A DNA stretch of 64,000 nt from Bactericera cockerelli (GCA_024516035.1 CM044959.1:29374189-29438188); one strand, 5' to 3'. Positions 31,421-43,402 are shown, counted from the first letter of the stretch. Notes: a model not told the origin generated them from the letters alone. Translations and numbers: made by a program.

Positions 31421-34400
31421 TTATTATTAACAAATTTCACCACTAAAGTGGTAGTTTTATTTATTAAAAATTATAATTACAAGAAATTACAAATGCAAAA
31501 AGAGAAGAAGAAATAATTGTAATTTTAGAAAAAGAAAAGAAACATTACACATAGATATCTACTTATCTATATGTTTGTATGTATGTTGAGTGGTGATCTC
31601 AACATAATTATACAAAATATCTACCTATATGTAAATGTACATATTTGCATGTATGTTGAGTAAAGAACTCAACACAGATATTTACCTATACATATTTATA
31701 TGTTCTCTTTTTCTTTACATGTATACATTAAAATGTACAGTTTACACAAAATAAGTGATGATCAATTATTCATTTATGTTCAAATTATACATTTCTATTT
31801 AAATTGTACATTTATATTATTCAAGATACCTGGGTATTTTTCTATGATATCTTACATGGACATTTTCTACTTTACTTTTACAGGGATATATTTTTTGGTT
31901 GTATACTCTGCTAGATAAATTGTAACCCATATTTCCTTCACATAAGTAGATTAGAACCTTTCTAATGAATCTACCCTTTTACATATAAGTATAGTCTAAG
32001 CCCTCTTATAATTACATACATAATATATTACTAAGTCTGTTAACAGTTTATTTATCTTGAATATTAACATATAAAGGTAATTAAGTTCCATCAATAGAGT
32101 CAATGGTGGTTAGTAGAGTAGTTAGGGAAGAATCTACACAGTGTTGTTGAAGGTGGTATCTATCAATAATTTCCTTGGAACACAATTTACAGATGCAGTT
32201 TTCAAAAGTTTGATGGAAATCATTTCTATGACAAATTTTGTGGTGGAATCCATGGGCGGTATAACGAGTGATGAGGTGTCTGTTCTTTTGACCATAATTT
32301 TTCCAGTTGTTATTGTTGAAAGCTGGTCCTTCTGTATAGTTTTCATAGGAGAATTTCATATTTTTGGATTCTGTGAGGTCATGGTATTTTTTGATTTCAT
32401 CTTGATGTATTAAGTTTTGGTATTTGGATATTATTTCATCTCCCATTCTTTCCACACCAGCCATGTGAAATACCAGGGTATTTGAAGTGTTTTTGGGTAG
32501 TCCCAATGCTTTTTTGTAGAAGGCAGCTTTTGCTTTATCAGTATTTTCAAGGTGAGTTTGGGTTATATCTTTAGCAATTACTTCAAAGCAGTAAGTTATT
32601 ATAGGCCATATTTTCATTTTGTATATTTTGTTTATTGAATTCAAGCTTAGATATTGTAAGTTTTGGATTGTAGCTGTGGCATGATTTGCTTTTATTTTGA
32701 CCAGGTCTATTTGTTTGGTGATGCTTAGTGTTGTTTGCAGGATGATACCTAAGTATTTGTATTCATTGACAAATTGTATTGGTTGGTCATTATATGTTAT
32801 TGTATCAGTTCGTTTAAGTTGTCCACCTTTTCTAAACTTTATTATTTTTGTTTTTGAGATATTAACGGTTAGGTTGGATTTAGTGCACCAGAGGTGTAGA
32901 TCATTTGTTGCTAGTTGAAGTTGTTCAATGTTGGAGGTGTATATCACTAGATCATCAGCAAACATTAACGTTTTAATAGTAGAGTACTTCTTGAATAATT
33001 CTGGTATATCTTTCACATAAAAAAGGAATAGTGTTGACGAAAGTGGGTCTCCTTGTATTACGCCTTTCTTTTGATGAATTGGAGAAGATGTTTTTTCCAA
33101 GCCATTGTCTATTGTAAGAAAATTTGATGACAGTATGTTTGAAATAGTATTCAATATTTTTCCTTTGATTCCTATGGTTTCTAATGTTTGTAGTAAGATT
33201 TTCCTGTCTAAAGAATCAAAGGCTTTTTGGAAGTCAATGAAAGTTCCATATAGCATACCTTTAGGAGTGTTTAGTGATGTTCTGATGTCTGTTCTTAAGA
33301 TGTTGATTGCTTTTTGGCAATTTCTTCGAGATCTAAAACCAAATTGTTCTTCGGGTAATTTTGAATCCATGTTTAACATAATTCTATTGTTTATTATTTT
33401 GGTAAATAGCTTGTAAGAGGCATTTAGTAGAGCAATGCCCCTGTATGAATTAGGATCAAGGATGTTGCCTTTCCCTTTGTATAACACTTTCAGATTTGAA
33501 ATTCTCCATTGTTCTGGAATTGATTTGGAATTTAGAAGAAAATTGAAAAATAAGAGCCACCAATCTTGGAAAAAGTAATATGATATTTTGATGTGTTCAT
33601 TATACGTGTGATCTGGACCTGCTGCTTTATTAGATTTCAGAGATTTGACTGCTGTCTTTATTTCATCTTGTGTTATTTCTTTGTTATACCATTGATTTGG
33701 TTCATTTTCATTTGTTGTGTCATAATTATTAGCAAAATCTAAGTCATTTTCAGTTTCGAGCAGTAATTTGAAGTGTGTTTGAAGTGATTTGATGTTTATT
33801 GGTATGGTAATATTATCTGGTTTTTTGAACATTTCCCAAGGTTTAATTTCAGATTTCTTGCATTTTTCTAATATTTGTTGTTCTTCATATATTATCCGTT
33901 TCTGTTGAATAAGTTTGTTGTATTGTTTCTTTAGAGCTTTGGTGTCTTCAGAATAATAGTTGTTTTGCATGAAGTGCATATTTCTTTGTTTTAATGCTCT
34001 ACATTCCTGGTCAAACCAAGGCTTGTGTGGTTTTTGATTTCTTTTGTTTGTTTGAGATGAATTTAGAAAAATTGTAATGATTGTTGAAATGTCTTCAATA
34101 TTTTCTCCGGATATTTTGTTGAGTAATGGACTTTGATAAATTTTATCTAAGTTCATCTTTCTTGAGAATTTGGGTGGTTGATTTGAATTTGATCTTTTAG
34201 GTATTTTCCTCATTTTGATTTTACATATTGTTTTTTGGTGTTTCTTTAATGGGTCTAAATTTACTTTATAGTATTTTAGAATATTGTAATTTAGTGATTT
34301 CACAAATGTTAAATCTATACAGCTTGCACCGTTGTGTGCAATGTAAGTGTGTTGTGTTGGATCGGTAAGAAGACAAAAACCTTGGGATGTCATAAATTCA

Positions 34401-35251
34401 AGTAAAGTGTTACCTTTGATATTATCTGTATCGATTCGGCAGTTGAAATCTCCAGCTATGATGCAATTTTCAGAAGTTTGGAGAGTGTCTTCTGTTAGTT
34501 CTTGAATAATATCTTCTATGTGATAGTTTGGGTTAAAGTAGTAGCAGAAGAGTTCACCGTATATTGATTTAGCATGGATTTTGTTGTTTGTTGTTTTTAA
34601 TGTTTCTACAGATAGGTATGGTTTGGAGTAGATGGTTATGCCACCAAATGGTCTTCCCCTGTTTCCAATTTGTGCAGGTGAAGTTGTTTCATAATACCCT
34701 GGTAGTGAATAGTTATTCTCTGTATTTAATGTTTCTGTGAGGAAGATTATATCTGTGTTCTGAAATATGTTAGAATCAGGTGTATTTTTGAGTGTATTCT
34801 TGATTCCTTCTATGTTCCAATTTAATATGAAAAGGTAGCTGCATTTGTTGTTTGTACCTCTTCTGTTTTGATTTGAACATTTTAATAGGTTGTATCTTTT
34901 GAATATTGATAATTGATCCTCTGTTAGTTTTAGAGAGTTATTGTTGATGTTTGAGGTATTTTTGTCGAGCAGATCTTTTGCTTGATATTGGGTTAGGCAC
35001 ATTGTACAGAGAGAAGTATTCAGATTTATATTTGGATTTGTGCTTGGTTAAATGGAGTAATAATATAGCACTAGTATTTTGTGAAGATATAGAACTACTA
35101 AACTGACACATGTTAATAAAACAGGATATCACTTCACAGAATTCGACTTTATAGTAAGAAATGATTACTTTTCTAGTGTAATTATAATTGAAAAGAATTT
35201 GAGAAATTAATTTAAAAGTAAAATAATTATTTTTCGTTCTATTGTTTTCTT
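31421..35251 (-). mobile_element. APE-type non-LTR retrotransposon, apparently intact
   Basis: The insertion is bounded by a perfect 15-bp target duplication, CAAGAACTATATCTA (31406-31420 and 35252-35266). The empty site is present in the second hAT copy at about 47990-48004. The minus strand runs from a 249-base leader through one long ORF to a 660-base 3' part. That part contains AATAAATAAAACTACC and ends in a short TAA-rich tail (GTTAATAATAA). No ORF1 is visible, so it is either a single-ORF element or 5'-truncated upstream of the ORF. Confidence 0.9.
32081..35002 (-). CDS. non-LTR retrotransposon endonuclease/reverse transcriptase
   Basis: The uninterrupted ORF has 973 codons. Residues about 55-265 form an APE-like endonuclease (NWNIEGIKN, FLTETLN, IAGDFNCRID, CIDLTFV). 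The usual SDH motif is altered to KKH near residue 254. Residues about 495-760 form the reverse transcriptase, with YRGIALLNASYKLFTKIINN, EEQFGFRSRRNC, FIDFQKAFDSLDR, GVIQGDPLSSTLF and the active site FADDLVIY near 681. The C-terminus has a Cys/His cluster (CICKLCS to LQQHC). The start at 35002 is an ATG. The protein would nick the target DNA and prime reverse transcription. Clade assignment (Jockey, CR1, RTE or I-like) is not settled by eye. Confidence 0.92.
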   Translation of the reverse strand: MCLTQYQAKDLLDKNTSNINNNSLKLTEDQLSIFKRYNLLKCSNQNRRGTNNKCSYLFILNWNIEGIKNTLKNTPDSNIFQNTDIIFLTETLNTENNYSLPGYYETTSPAQIGNRGRPFGGITIYSKPYLSVETLKTTNNKIHAKSIYGELFCYYFNPNYHIEDIIQELTEDTLQTSENCIIAGDFNCRIDTDNIKGNTLLEFMTSQGFCLLTDPTQHTYIAHNGASCIDLTFVKSLNYNILKYYKVNLDPLKKHQKTICKIKMRKIPKRSNSNQPPKFSRKMNLDKIYQSPLLNKISGENIEDISTIITIFLNSSQTNKRNQKPHKPWFDQECRALKQRNMHFMQNNYYSEDTKALKKQYNKLIQQKRIIYEEQQILEKCKKSEIKPWEMFKKPDNITIPINIKSLQTHFKLLLETENDLDFANNYDTTNENEPNQWYNKEITQDEIKTAVKSLKSNKAAGPDHTYNEHIKISYYFFQDWWLLFFNFLLNSKSIPEQWRISNLKVLYKGKGNILDPNSYRGIALLNASYKLFTKIINNRIMLNMDSKLPEEQFGFRSRRNCQKAINILRTDIRTSLNTPKGMLYGTFIDFQKAFDSLDRKILLQTLETIGIKGKILNTISNILSSNFLTIDNGLEKTSSPIHQKKGVIQGDPLSSTLFLFYVKDIPELFKKYSTIKTLMFADDLVIYTSNIEQLQLATNDLHLWCTKSNLTVNISKTKIIKFRKGGQLKRTDTITYNDQPIQFVNEYKYLGIILQTTLSITKQIDLVKIKANHATATIQNLQYLSLNSINKIYKMKIWPIITYCFEVIAKDITQTHLENTDKAKAAFYKKALGLPKNTSNTLVFHMAGVERMGDEIISKYQNLIHQDEIKKYHDLTESKNMKFSYENYTEGPAFNNNNWKNYGQKNRHLITRYTAHGFHHKICHRNDFHQTFENCICKLCSKEIIDRYHLQQHCVDSSLTTLLTTIDSIDGT

Positions 35252-35479
35252 CAAGAACTATATCTATGTAATATGCTACTGAGGACAGTCTTCAGTTGTA
35301 TTCAGTTTACATTATCTACACGACCTCATACGAAATGTCACGAACCACATACCATGTGCGATGTCATGTGTTTTTGATATTAACATTGTTGCCAGTAGCA
35401 TTATGCCAGACGAGTGAGGAATAGACCTAGGAAACCAGTCAATGATTTAGCCTCCCATATCTAGCACAATCTTGTAATA

Positions 35480-35515
35480 TTAAAAAAAAAAAAATAATAA
35501 TAATAATAATAATAA
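35480..35515. repeat. A-run and AAT microsatellite inside hAT copy 1
   Basis: A poly-A stretch followed by about seven AAT triplets. The other hAT copy has a shorter version at about 48204-48226, so the tract varies in length between copies. Confidence 0.8.
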
Positions 35516-36800
35516 CGTAGGCGCTAGGAAAGCAGGATTTTGTGTCAGGAATTTTGGATATTATTTCTCATTTTTTGGGTTCTAGTTTTGTACATAGTTC
35601 CTAAACGATAGCCGATACCAATAAATTTTAACTATATTTTATGTATCTTGTCAACTATATGTAGTATTAAAAAGGACATCTCGATTGAAGTCAAATCTCG
35701 GAAATAATTATTTAATGTAGGTACCGAAATTGAGCCAAATAAGATAATCTGGTATCTAGTTGTTCCAAGAAGTTTTTAAATAGGGACAATGGTGGTCCTG
35801 TTTAAGATCCTGACTATGGAACCACTTTAAAAAAAAATCATGAAATTAGACGTGTTGAAATGAAATTCTCAAGAGAAAATTCTGTTCAGGCGGTGTAGTA
35901 TTATTTTTTTAAATAAATAAATACGTCTTACATGATTTGAGGGATTTCTTTAAATTTAAAATATAGCTCTTGAAGTTTGTAGAAATTTAGCAATGAAATT
36001 AACTTGGCAACATTGTATCTCTTATCTTTAGAATGTAAACAAAACTTGTCGCGCACTTTTTAAATTTTATTAGACCATTTTCAAATCTTTTCAACGGTAA
36101 TCAAATGACTTTTAATTGGTGTAACTAGTTAATAAAGTTATTTCCCAGTATTTGATACAGGATAGAAACATTATTCCTACCTGATCTGACCTGTGCTTTT
36201 CATAATAAATTGAATATGAAGTAGCTATGTACTTCTTTCAGTGTCAGAAATAACATTATAATTATGCAGGTTGCAGGTAGCTAAGCACACAGCTTCCAGT
36301 GAAGTACTTAAAATTATAAGGCAATATCTGTGTTTTTCTTAAATACCTAGTCATTTAAACATCAATGGTAACACAAATTTAAGCTGATTTTATATTTGTA
36401 GTAAGTATGTTTTCTTAGATTTATTTTGTAATCTGGTGGTGGATTTTCTTCCAGTTTTGGATTGTAATTTTTAGTCTTCAACTAACTTTCTTTCCTTCCT
36501 AGTTCTAACTACTGAGTTATAATCCTAATGTTTTTATTTTAATTCCTTTTTACCAACTTTTAGTTAATATTTTTTATTAAGATGAATAAATATTTTTTAT
36601 TAAGATGAATAATCAATAACAATATTTCAAACAATGAGATCCCCACAAAATCATGGGGTTCAAACATTAAAAGTAACCCCATTCAGATTAAGAAGTAATG
36701 AGGATAAGAAAGATATTATGATTACTGGATCTCCAATTTCTCCAATTACTATAACCACCACTAAAAAAGTAAAGCAAATGCCTGCCCCACAGCCATACAG

Positions 36801-36953
36801 TTCAAGCCTGAATGGCTTATGAAAAATGAATGGCTGTGTACCAGCTCAAGTGTTGACAAATTGTTCTGCTGGCCTTGTTTATTTATTAAGTACCAAGTGT
36901 TCTCCAAAAAAAGTACCTATAAAAACTTATATGATGCAAAACTGGTATGAGAG
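36801..36953 (+). pseudogene. hAT transposase TTF-type zinc finger relic
   Basis: One frame encodes FKPEWLMKNEWLCTSS, then KLFCWPCLFIKY and a stop soon after. The W...KLFC.PCL pattern is the TTF-type finger at the N-terminus of many hAT transposases. The same relic is at 49528-49680 in the second copy. The rest of the transposase is missing. Confidence 0.6.
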
Positions 36954-37116
36954 AAAATCATGCTCTGCAGGGAAACAGCCATAACTTACAATGGGCTGTG
37001 TTTATGAGACCATAAGAACTAAGATCTGATAAATTAATAATTTTATTTTTTCAATACTTCTGGGTATAATTTGTCTTCACCTAGTCTTGAAGTCAGGAGC
37101 CGCCACTGTCCCAGTT

Positions 37117-37649
37117 AGAATCAAAGTAACAATGTCATAAGAAGAATCCTGTGTCATAAGAAGGAGTAAGGGTCGTAAAATATCTACCAATTTCATTCAG
37201 TGGTTTGGGTGGTTGCATGCAGAAATTTCGAAATTAAATTTATGTACTGATTCAAACCCCAACCCTCACTATAAACAATTAACTACTGACCTACTGATTA
37301 TTAGTTATTTATTACTGTTGACAGAACAATAAAGTTCATAACCTAACAAAATCCTTGAAGAAGCTCAAGGGTAAATAATAAGGATGATATAAATATTGTT
37401 TTGACATATTTACCTACTTCGGTACCTGTGGATTTGTGTATTTAAATACATAATTGATATAGATTTTATTGATGGAATCCTAGAATTGATGATAGGAGTA
37501 ATTTAGCCTTAACATTTTGTAACACAAGGGATACCTGTAAGTGTTCCTATAATATCTAAAAAATAATGCAAAATAATAAGTAGTTTCATAGGTACCACTT
37601 TCATATTATGTTCATACATAGGTATGTACCTAGCTATCAAATGGTTCAA
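37117..37649. other. AT-rich intergenic DNA
   Basis: No gene or repeat recognised between the hAT and the next SINE. Confidence 0.4.
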
Positions 37650-37882
37650 TCGAGTCAGGGTCGATGGCGCCTTGAATGCACCGGTTCTCATAGGATCACC
37701 GAAGTCAAGCAACTTCCAACAAGGTGAAGACTTCGTGATGCTGGCATTCCGGCCCAACCCAGGCTGGATGAGGTTAATGTGAGTAGCAGGTTGATGAGTT
37801 TCCTGCGAATGGAGGGTAACACCCCCGTCGTGATATGACCAATTGACCATGCAGTTAAAAGCGACATTAAACTCAAAAAATA
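37650..37882 (+). repeat. 5S rRNA-derived SINE, short subfamily
   Basis: It contains GTCGATGGCGCCTTGAATGC, GTTCTCATAGGATCACCGAA, GACTTCGTGATGCTGGCATT and the tail ending AAAGCGACATTAAACTC. It shares the deletion of the C-box region with the copies at 1800 and 25128. Confidence 0.75.
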
Positions 37883-37889
37883 AATTATT

Positions 37890-38890
37890 AGCCATTTTGA
37901 AATACACAACTGACTTACAGTTCATTACCTTACACTCTGCAAACGATTAAAATGTTAATATTATCACATACCTACCTGATTTATTGCCATTATGTTAAGA
38001 TCCATTTGAAACGAATCATGCAGACAAATTAGTAAGTAGCTAAGTGCTCACCACGGTGGATTTAATCTAAAGTAAACTTCTTTTCACAACAAGTGGACGG
38101 TTCTATATTTTGACATTATCAGCTGGATGCTATTTTCCATCTATGTACTTTTTCTGTACCTCTTGTGTAAGTATATTTTACACTGCCATTAATGTGGACA
38201 GAATTGCTGATGCACGCTGCATGATTTTACTTTCCATGTGCTATTTGGTCTCACGTGGGCCATGCTTGAAGAATCGTGCTATGAAAATAGTCATCAGCGA
38301 GTGTAAGATTCAGTCAAGACTCAAGGCTGCACTCAGGATCGGTATTTATTGTTGTTCAGGGGTTTCTAAAACCCGAAATATAAAATAGGATTACAACAAA
38401 GATTACCCAGACTGTCCCTCAAGTTGGAGTTTCCACCAATCACATCGCAGTCCGACTTCAATAGGGACGGTCTGGCATATCTTTTTTATTTTTTGTAATC
38501 CTTTTTTAAATGTATAATCCTTTTTTATTATAAAATTATTCTGTCCTAAGACTGATTTTATGCGTTATGTAGTAAACTAAAGTACTGAAAAACTGTTTTT
38601 CGGGTTTGCCAAACAAGGAAATAATTTCCAGTTTTGTAGTTTTTTTCGAAGTTAGAACTCTTGACTTCTAATTGTGTTCGAGGCAAGGGTACCCTGAGGC
38701 TCAGAGGAATTGATGGATTTCGCTTTACATTTCCATTATAACCCTCATGACATAAGGTTAGTAAAAAATAGAACTTGGAAGTAAAAATGCTGAAGTTACG
38801 GCTATAGTTAAGAATATCTGATCTTATCTTGTAACAGTAGATTGTATGTAATAAGTTACTCTATCAATATTATAGTTTATTAGACTGATT
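37890..38890. other. intergenic DNA with one weak inverted repeat
   Basis: CCAGACTGTCCCTCAAGTTG (38408) and the segment GACTTCAATAGGGACGGTCTGG (about 38455-38476) are imperfect inverted repeats, perhaps a tiny MITE. A 92-codon open frame at 38110-38388 has no recognisable domain. Confidence 0.35.
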
Positions 38891-39204
38891 ATGTGGTGAC
38901 CTAATGAGGTCGATCCGTATGTCAGCAATATCTATACAATAATAATAACACTCTTTAGTAGAAGGTAACCACCAGGCGAGGTTAATGATCGAAGCATTTT
39001 CTACGACATGATTCATTTGGTGCCAAAAGTATGAGATGAAGCTCGTTTAACGTTTAAATGAAATCCAATCAATTTTACACCATTGTTTCTCCATACAAAC
39101 TAAAATAGAAGAAAAATTCATGTACTGGGTGGGATTCGAACCCACGAATCCCTGCGCTACCTGGATTACCAGACTAGTGCGTTAACCACTTGACTACCAG
39201 TGCA
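38891..39204 (-). repeat. tRNA-derived SINE family C, extended form
   Basis: It has the family C tRNA-like head on the minus strand and body, plus an outer block GGTGACCTAATGAGGTCGAT and AATATCTATACAATAATAAT. The copy at 60418-60690 has the same outer block, so it belongs to the element. An extra internal segment (about 39005-39105) is shared with 26266-26412. Confidence 0.75.
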
Positions 39205-39361
39205 CAACCACAAGTATCTACCAGATAATCATACAGGGTGTCCGAAAATATACTATAGTAATCCTTTTAACTTTTATCAATGGGTATTATTTAGAGGATA
39301 TGATAAAATTATTTCAGTCAGTTGTCTCTCTTTAGAGATACAGGGCAGGAACACACATTTT

Positions 39362-39447
39362 TTTTTTAATTATGGTTTAACCTCGCCTTTAAGTTCGGTG
39401 ATCCTATGAGAACCGGTGCATTCAAAGCGCCATCGATGCTGGCTGGA
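39362..39447 (-). repeat. 5S rRNA-derived SINE head fragment
   Basis: The minus strand reads CCAGCATCGATGGCGCTTTG, GTTCTCATAGGATCACCGAA and then stops. It ends at a T-rich tract. Confidence 0.6.
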
Positions 39448-39449
39448 AT

Positions 39450-41639
39450 ACAGAACTAATAACACTGCATAATTCTAATATTTTAGAGTAATTTATAGCA
39501 CTCAATAGACGAAAAGAGATTTACCTATTCGTAAAGTTCTTTGCATTACCTATTTTCCGGCAAATTCATTTCGAACTATGAGGAGGAAGTGAACAGAAGG
39601 AATTTAGGATGTAAACAATGTGAATAGCTGGATGTTACGTCATGTGAGCTGTGCTGACCACTGTGTGAACATGCTTGGCTGGATCATCTGATTTGAATAA
39701 ATTTATTCTTAGGACCACCAGAGCGGAAATCGTTCTTACATCCACGCAACACATAGGAAATGCATACAGACGTTGCATCTCGTCTCGCCTGACTTACATT
39801 CAAGAAAAGAAAGCTCTCATCTCTGATACGTAAGGAAGAGAGCACCATAGGCAGTACTCTATTAAATATTTTTAAAATTATTTATTTTTATACGAGCTGG
39901 AACTATTGTTTTCTGTGGCAAGACAATTTTCTAACCAAAATATACTTTGGGCCACTGTTTTCCACTCTCAGTATGGGTGCTGTGTGCTGTGCTGGTGGAA
40001 AAGAGGTAAATAAATCCTTTCCTATTCCTGTGCTCTAAAATTAAATTTCACTTTATTTTAATTTTTAATGTCCGAGAGACATTGTCTGATATACTCATAT
40101 ATTTTATTTTAGATCTAACTTTCACGAAAACTCCTGATTTTCAGCTTCTACAATCCCAGGTTAATATAAAATGACGAGTTAAGTTAAGGTAACAATACTA
40201 TTTTTCAGTTGAGTTCTGCAAACCCCCTGAATTTAAATAAACACACTTATAAGTCGGATCATCAACTTTACTAACTTAGTATCACAATTGTGGAAGTTTG
40301 AGCAAAAGGTTTCTATGAAAACGTTCCAGAGAATATATTATGCTGGAACTTGGCCTGGCGCACTGTCGTGCGCTCAGATCCATCATAATGTTCATGATCC
40401 AGGATCTGTGTTTACCTCTATAATACCTATCTTATAATCATAATTAAATTCCACGTTTAAGTCAAGGATTCCTTATTATTAGACACTTTCTTCGTTACAA
40501 TCAACCATTTTTCGCACCGTTTGCACATAAAAAATCCACAATTCAACCTATGACGTTGACATCAAAATCGCTGTGAACTCACGCTGGGAAATCCAATATT
40601 TGTCTGGCGCTGGATTATAGACAAGACAGGCAAAATTTTAATCACCATACTCTGAATAACTCGAGGGTCACTCCTAGGTCAATCTGTCATGACCGAACTA
40701 ATGCTGAAACATAACTTTGACCAAGAGACGGAATCACGATCGGGTCAAGTCGCGAGATCCTTATTACCTATTAATACCTATACATATAACCTGTACGAAT
40801 GTTTCTTCGATCAGGGGTTCAAACAATAATATTTTTTATGTCCTTAAGTACCTTTTCAATAACAATCTATTATCTTAAAAGATCATTTAATAATAATTAT
40901 CAAAATAAACATGATCCAAAACGACACGCTTATGTGGCAAACACGCAGAATCCACAAACAGCATGTGACTGAGGCATGGTTGATCTATCTGAAAATAATT
41001 ACATACATAAATGCGCAAATCAATCTCAGCTGAAAATAGAAAACAAAGACCCACCAGTACGGTCATGCCTTAGTTCGTTTTAAATTTAGTCCCTGTGCAA
41101 AGTACGGGCACAGGGCTAGTGGATTATAAAATACTTCCAAAAATAGATTCCTCTTAGCTTATTTTTGGATTTCAAACTTCAGCATTCTTTGATTATTAGT
41201 TCATTCATTCCTACAACTTGTTTCATTTTATCTGGGTGTTCATCTTTTAAAAATAACTTTTAGAACATCGAATTAGCATAAATAATTTTAAGATGTGTAT
41301 CAGTTCAATATTTGTTTGGAGACTAAGTTGGAAGAAGCTCACCTGACGTCATTCCTATTACGTTTCTTGTCACCCGGGAATTCCGTTCTGCACATGTTTA
41401 ACACTTTCCCATGGATAAATTAGATTTTTTTTTATTAAAGTTCTTTTAAGAAAGAAGATAAATAATGAATGATGGCCCAGATAGTATTGTGATTTAAGGC
41501 CATGAAAAAATCTGAGCAACCTATCAATAGACCCTAATTAAAAAAAAGCAAAAAGCAATATACGTAGGTCTTATAATATTTTCGTTTCAATGTTCATGAA
41601 ATATGTATGTACGAATTTCTTTGTGGTGAAGCACAAGGC
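39450..41639. other. AT-rich intergenic DNA
   Basis: No coding region, RNA gene or defined repeat family recognised. Confidence 0.4.
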
Positions 41640-41908
41640 CTTTTCACAATTTTTGTGGGTAGCGCAGCATTACTAAGAGCCTCCTTTTACATTTCGAATT
41701 ATTCTATTACATTAATTTCTTTTTACTCTGGTAATGCCGCCACTGGTCGTTACTCATACAAGTAACTACTCATTTTTCCTCACGAGGTATGAGTGGACCC
41801 CGAACATCCAAGTACAGAGCAGAAAAAATCCTCCCCCGCTGGGAATCGAACCCAGGTCACCATGTGTGCAATGCCTAGCGTGCTAACTCGCTCTGCCACA
41901 GTGACTAC
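41640..41908 (-). repeat. tRNA-derived SINE family B
   Basis: Complete-looking copy. The minus strand has TCACTGTGGCAGAGCGAGTT at the A box and the B box GGTTCGATTCCCAGCGGGGG. The body contains TTGGATGTTCGGGGTCCACT and the end is near TGCGCTACCCACAAAAATTG. Confidence 0.75.
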
Positions 41909-42310
41909 TTGTGTTCATGAAATATGTTTTGTTAGGGATGTAAATATGTATACCTATTTCTAGAAAATGTTTTTTTTCTATTATAATTTCTATTTTCGCA
42001 AAGAAAATCTGTGACAAAACGAAAGTGGTGTATACTCAGTATACTACACTTGAGAGCAGCAAAAGCGAATCAAACTTTTTCCTCCACCAAATCTGCGATA
42101 TCTTCGAAATTACTTCTTCTATCGAGTCGTGAGATATCTCAAAATGTTGTAAATTTTGTTTTCTACAATTTCATAATTTGATTGTTTAAAAAAAAAAAAC
42201 CTACCAGAAGCCGTCAAAATTAAATTTTACTACAGGATGTCCAAAAAGAAGAAAAACATGATTTTTTTATTTTTAACAAAAGACGTTCTAACCTGAGAAA
42301 TCAAAAAGAT

Positions 42311-42660
42311 TTATTCATAACAATGGTAAATCAGTATTCTGTGTTGCCTCCCCGAGCTTTGATCACAGCATTCATTCGATTTGGTATTGACTGGATCAAA
42401 GTAAGCACAATTTCTTGGGGCAACCTCTCCCATTCTTCGGTGAGGGCGATCTTGAGCTCTGCTACAGTCTGGGGAGCCGGTATTCTGCCTCAAACACTTC
42501 GTTTGAGTTGGTCCCACAGATTTTCAATCAGATTGAGGTCGGCACTAAGAGAGGGCTAGTCCAAAGTGTCAATATTCTCCACACCCAAGAACTCCTGTAC
42601 ACAGTTACCTGCATGTGGGCGGGCATGAGGAGGAACTGGTCGCCCATAATTTGATCAAGA
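42311..42660 (-). pseudogene. Tc1-type transposase C-terminal fragment (inverted arm)
   Basis: The minus strand encodes the same C-terminal region as the right arm, including a form of NPIENLWDQLK and the final GGNTEY-like end. It differs by scattered substitutions and small indels. Confidence 0.75.
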
Positions 42661-42683
42661 AGAACCACATCGGTCTGCAGGAC

Positions 42684-43402
42684 TTCAAGAAGCTGGAATT
42701 TAACTAAAGAGAGCTTCAACTGGACCCAAACTCTCCAGAGAGCACAGGGAAAGGAGACTCAGATTCGCCATAGAACACGTGGATTGAACATCCGAGCAAT
42801 GGCGCTCTGTTCTCTTCACTGATGATTGCCGGGTGTGTTTGTTTGGTAATGACAGAAGGAAAAGAGTCCATCGAAGAGCGGGAGAAAGGTATTCTGAGTA
42901 ATGCATCACAGAAACTGTCAGTTTCGGCGGTGGTTCCTGTATGGTGTGGGGTGGGATTTCACCTGAAAGAAAGACTGAATTGGTTTTCATCACATGCGGT
43001 GCGGGAGGTGGCCTGAACAGCCAGCGATACACTGATAACATCCTGCAGACCCATGTGGTTCCTCTCGCTCAAATTATAGGCCACCAGTTCCTCCTCATGC
43101 ACGACAATTGCCCGCCCACATGCGGGTAACTGTGACGGGAGTTCTTGGTTGAGGAGAATATTGACACTTTGGACTAGCCCTCTCTTAGTGCCGACCTCAA
43201 TCCGATTGAAAATCTGTGGGACCAACTCAAACGAAGTGTTCTAGGCAGAATACCGTCTCCCCAGACTGTAGCAGAGCTCAAGATCGCCCTCACCGAAGAA
43301 TGGGAGAGGTTGCCCCAAGAAATTGTGCTTACTTTGATCCAGTCAATACCAAATCGAATGAATGCTGTGATCAAAGCTCGGGGAGGCAACACAGAATACT
43401 GA
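42684..43402 (+). pseudogene. Tc1-type transposase, 5'-truncated and broken
   Basis: Plus-strand frames encode WRSVLFTDDCRVCLFGNDRR, GERYSECITETVSFGGGSCM, then MHDNCPPT and DLNPIENLWDQLKRSVLGRI, ending AVIKARGGNTEY and a stop. The acidic residues in FTDD, HDN and NPIEN correspond to the DDE catalytic triad. At least two in-frame stops occur just after the HDN motif, and the N-terminal helix-turn-helix region is missing. It cannot make active protein. Confidence 0.85.

Larger units (their letters stand above)
31123..37108 (+). mobile_element. non-autonomous hAT element (copy 1), host of a non-LTR insertion
   Basis: The ends are inverted repeats: CAGTGGCGGCTC at the left and GAGCCGCCACTG at the right. 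They are flanked by a perfect 8-bp duplication, TCCCAGTT (31115-31122 and 37109-37116), the hAT hallmark. Without the non-LTR insertion the element is about 2.1 kb and matches the copy at 47705-49835 along its whole length. No full transposase is present. A relic of its N-terminal zinc finger lies at 36801-36953. Confidence 0.9.

Noticed and set aside
36634..36822. 62-codon frame in hAT copy 1 as an intact gene
   Set aside because: The second hAT copy has small indels here that break the frame. Only the downstream zinc finger relic has a recognisable motif.
38110..38388. 92-codon cysteine-containing frame as a gene
   Set aside because: No start context, splice logic, domain or repeat pattern supports it.
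42822..43225. overlapping 60-110 codon frames as host genes
   Set aside because: They are fragments and antisense shadows of the broken Tc1-type transposase.
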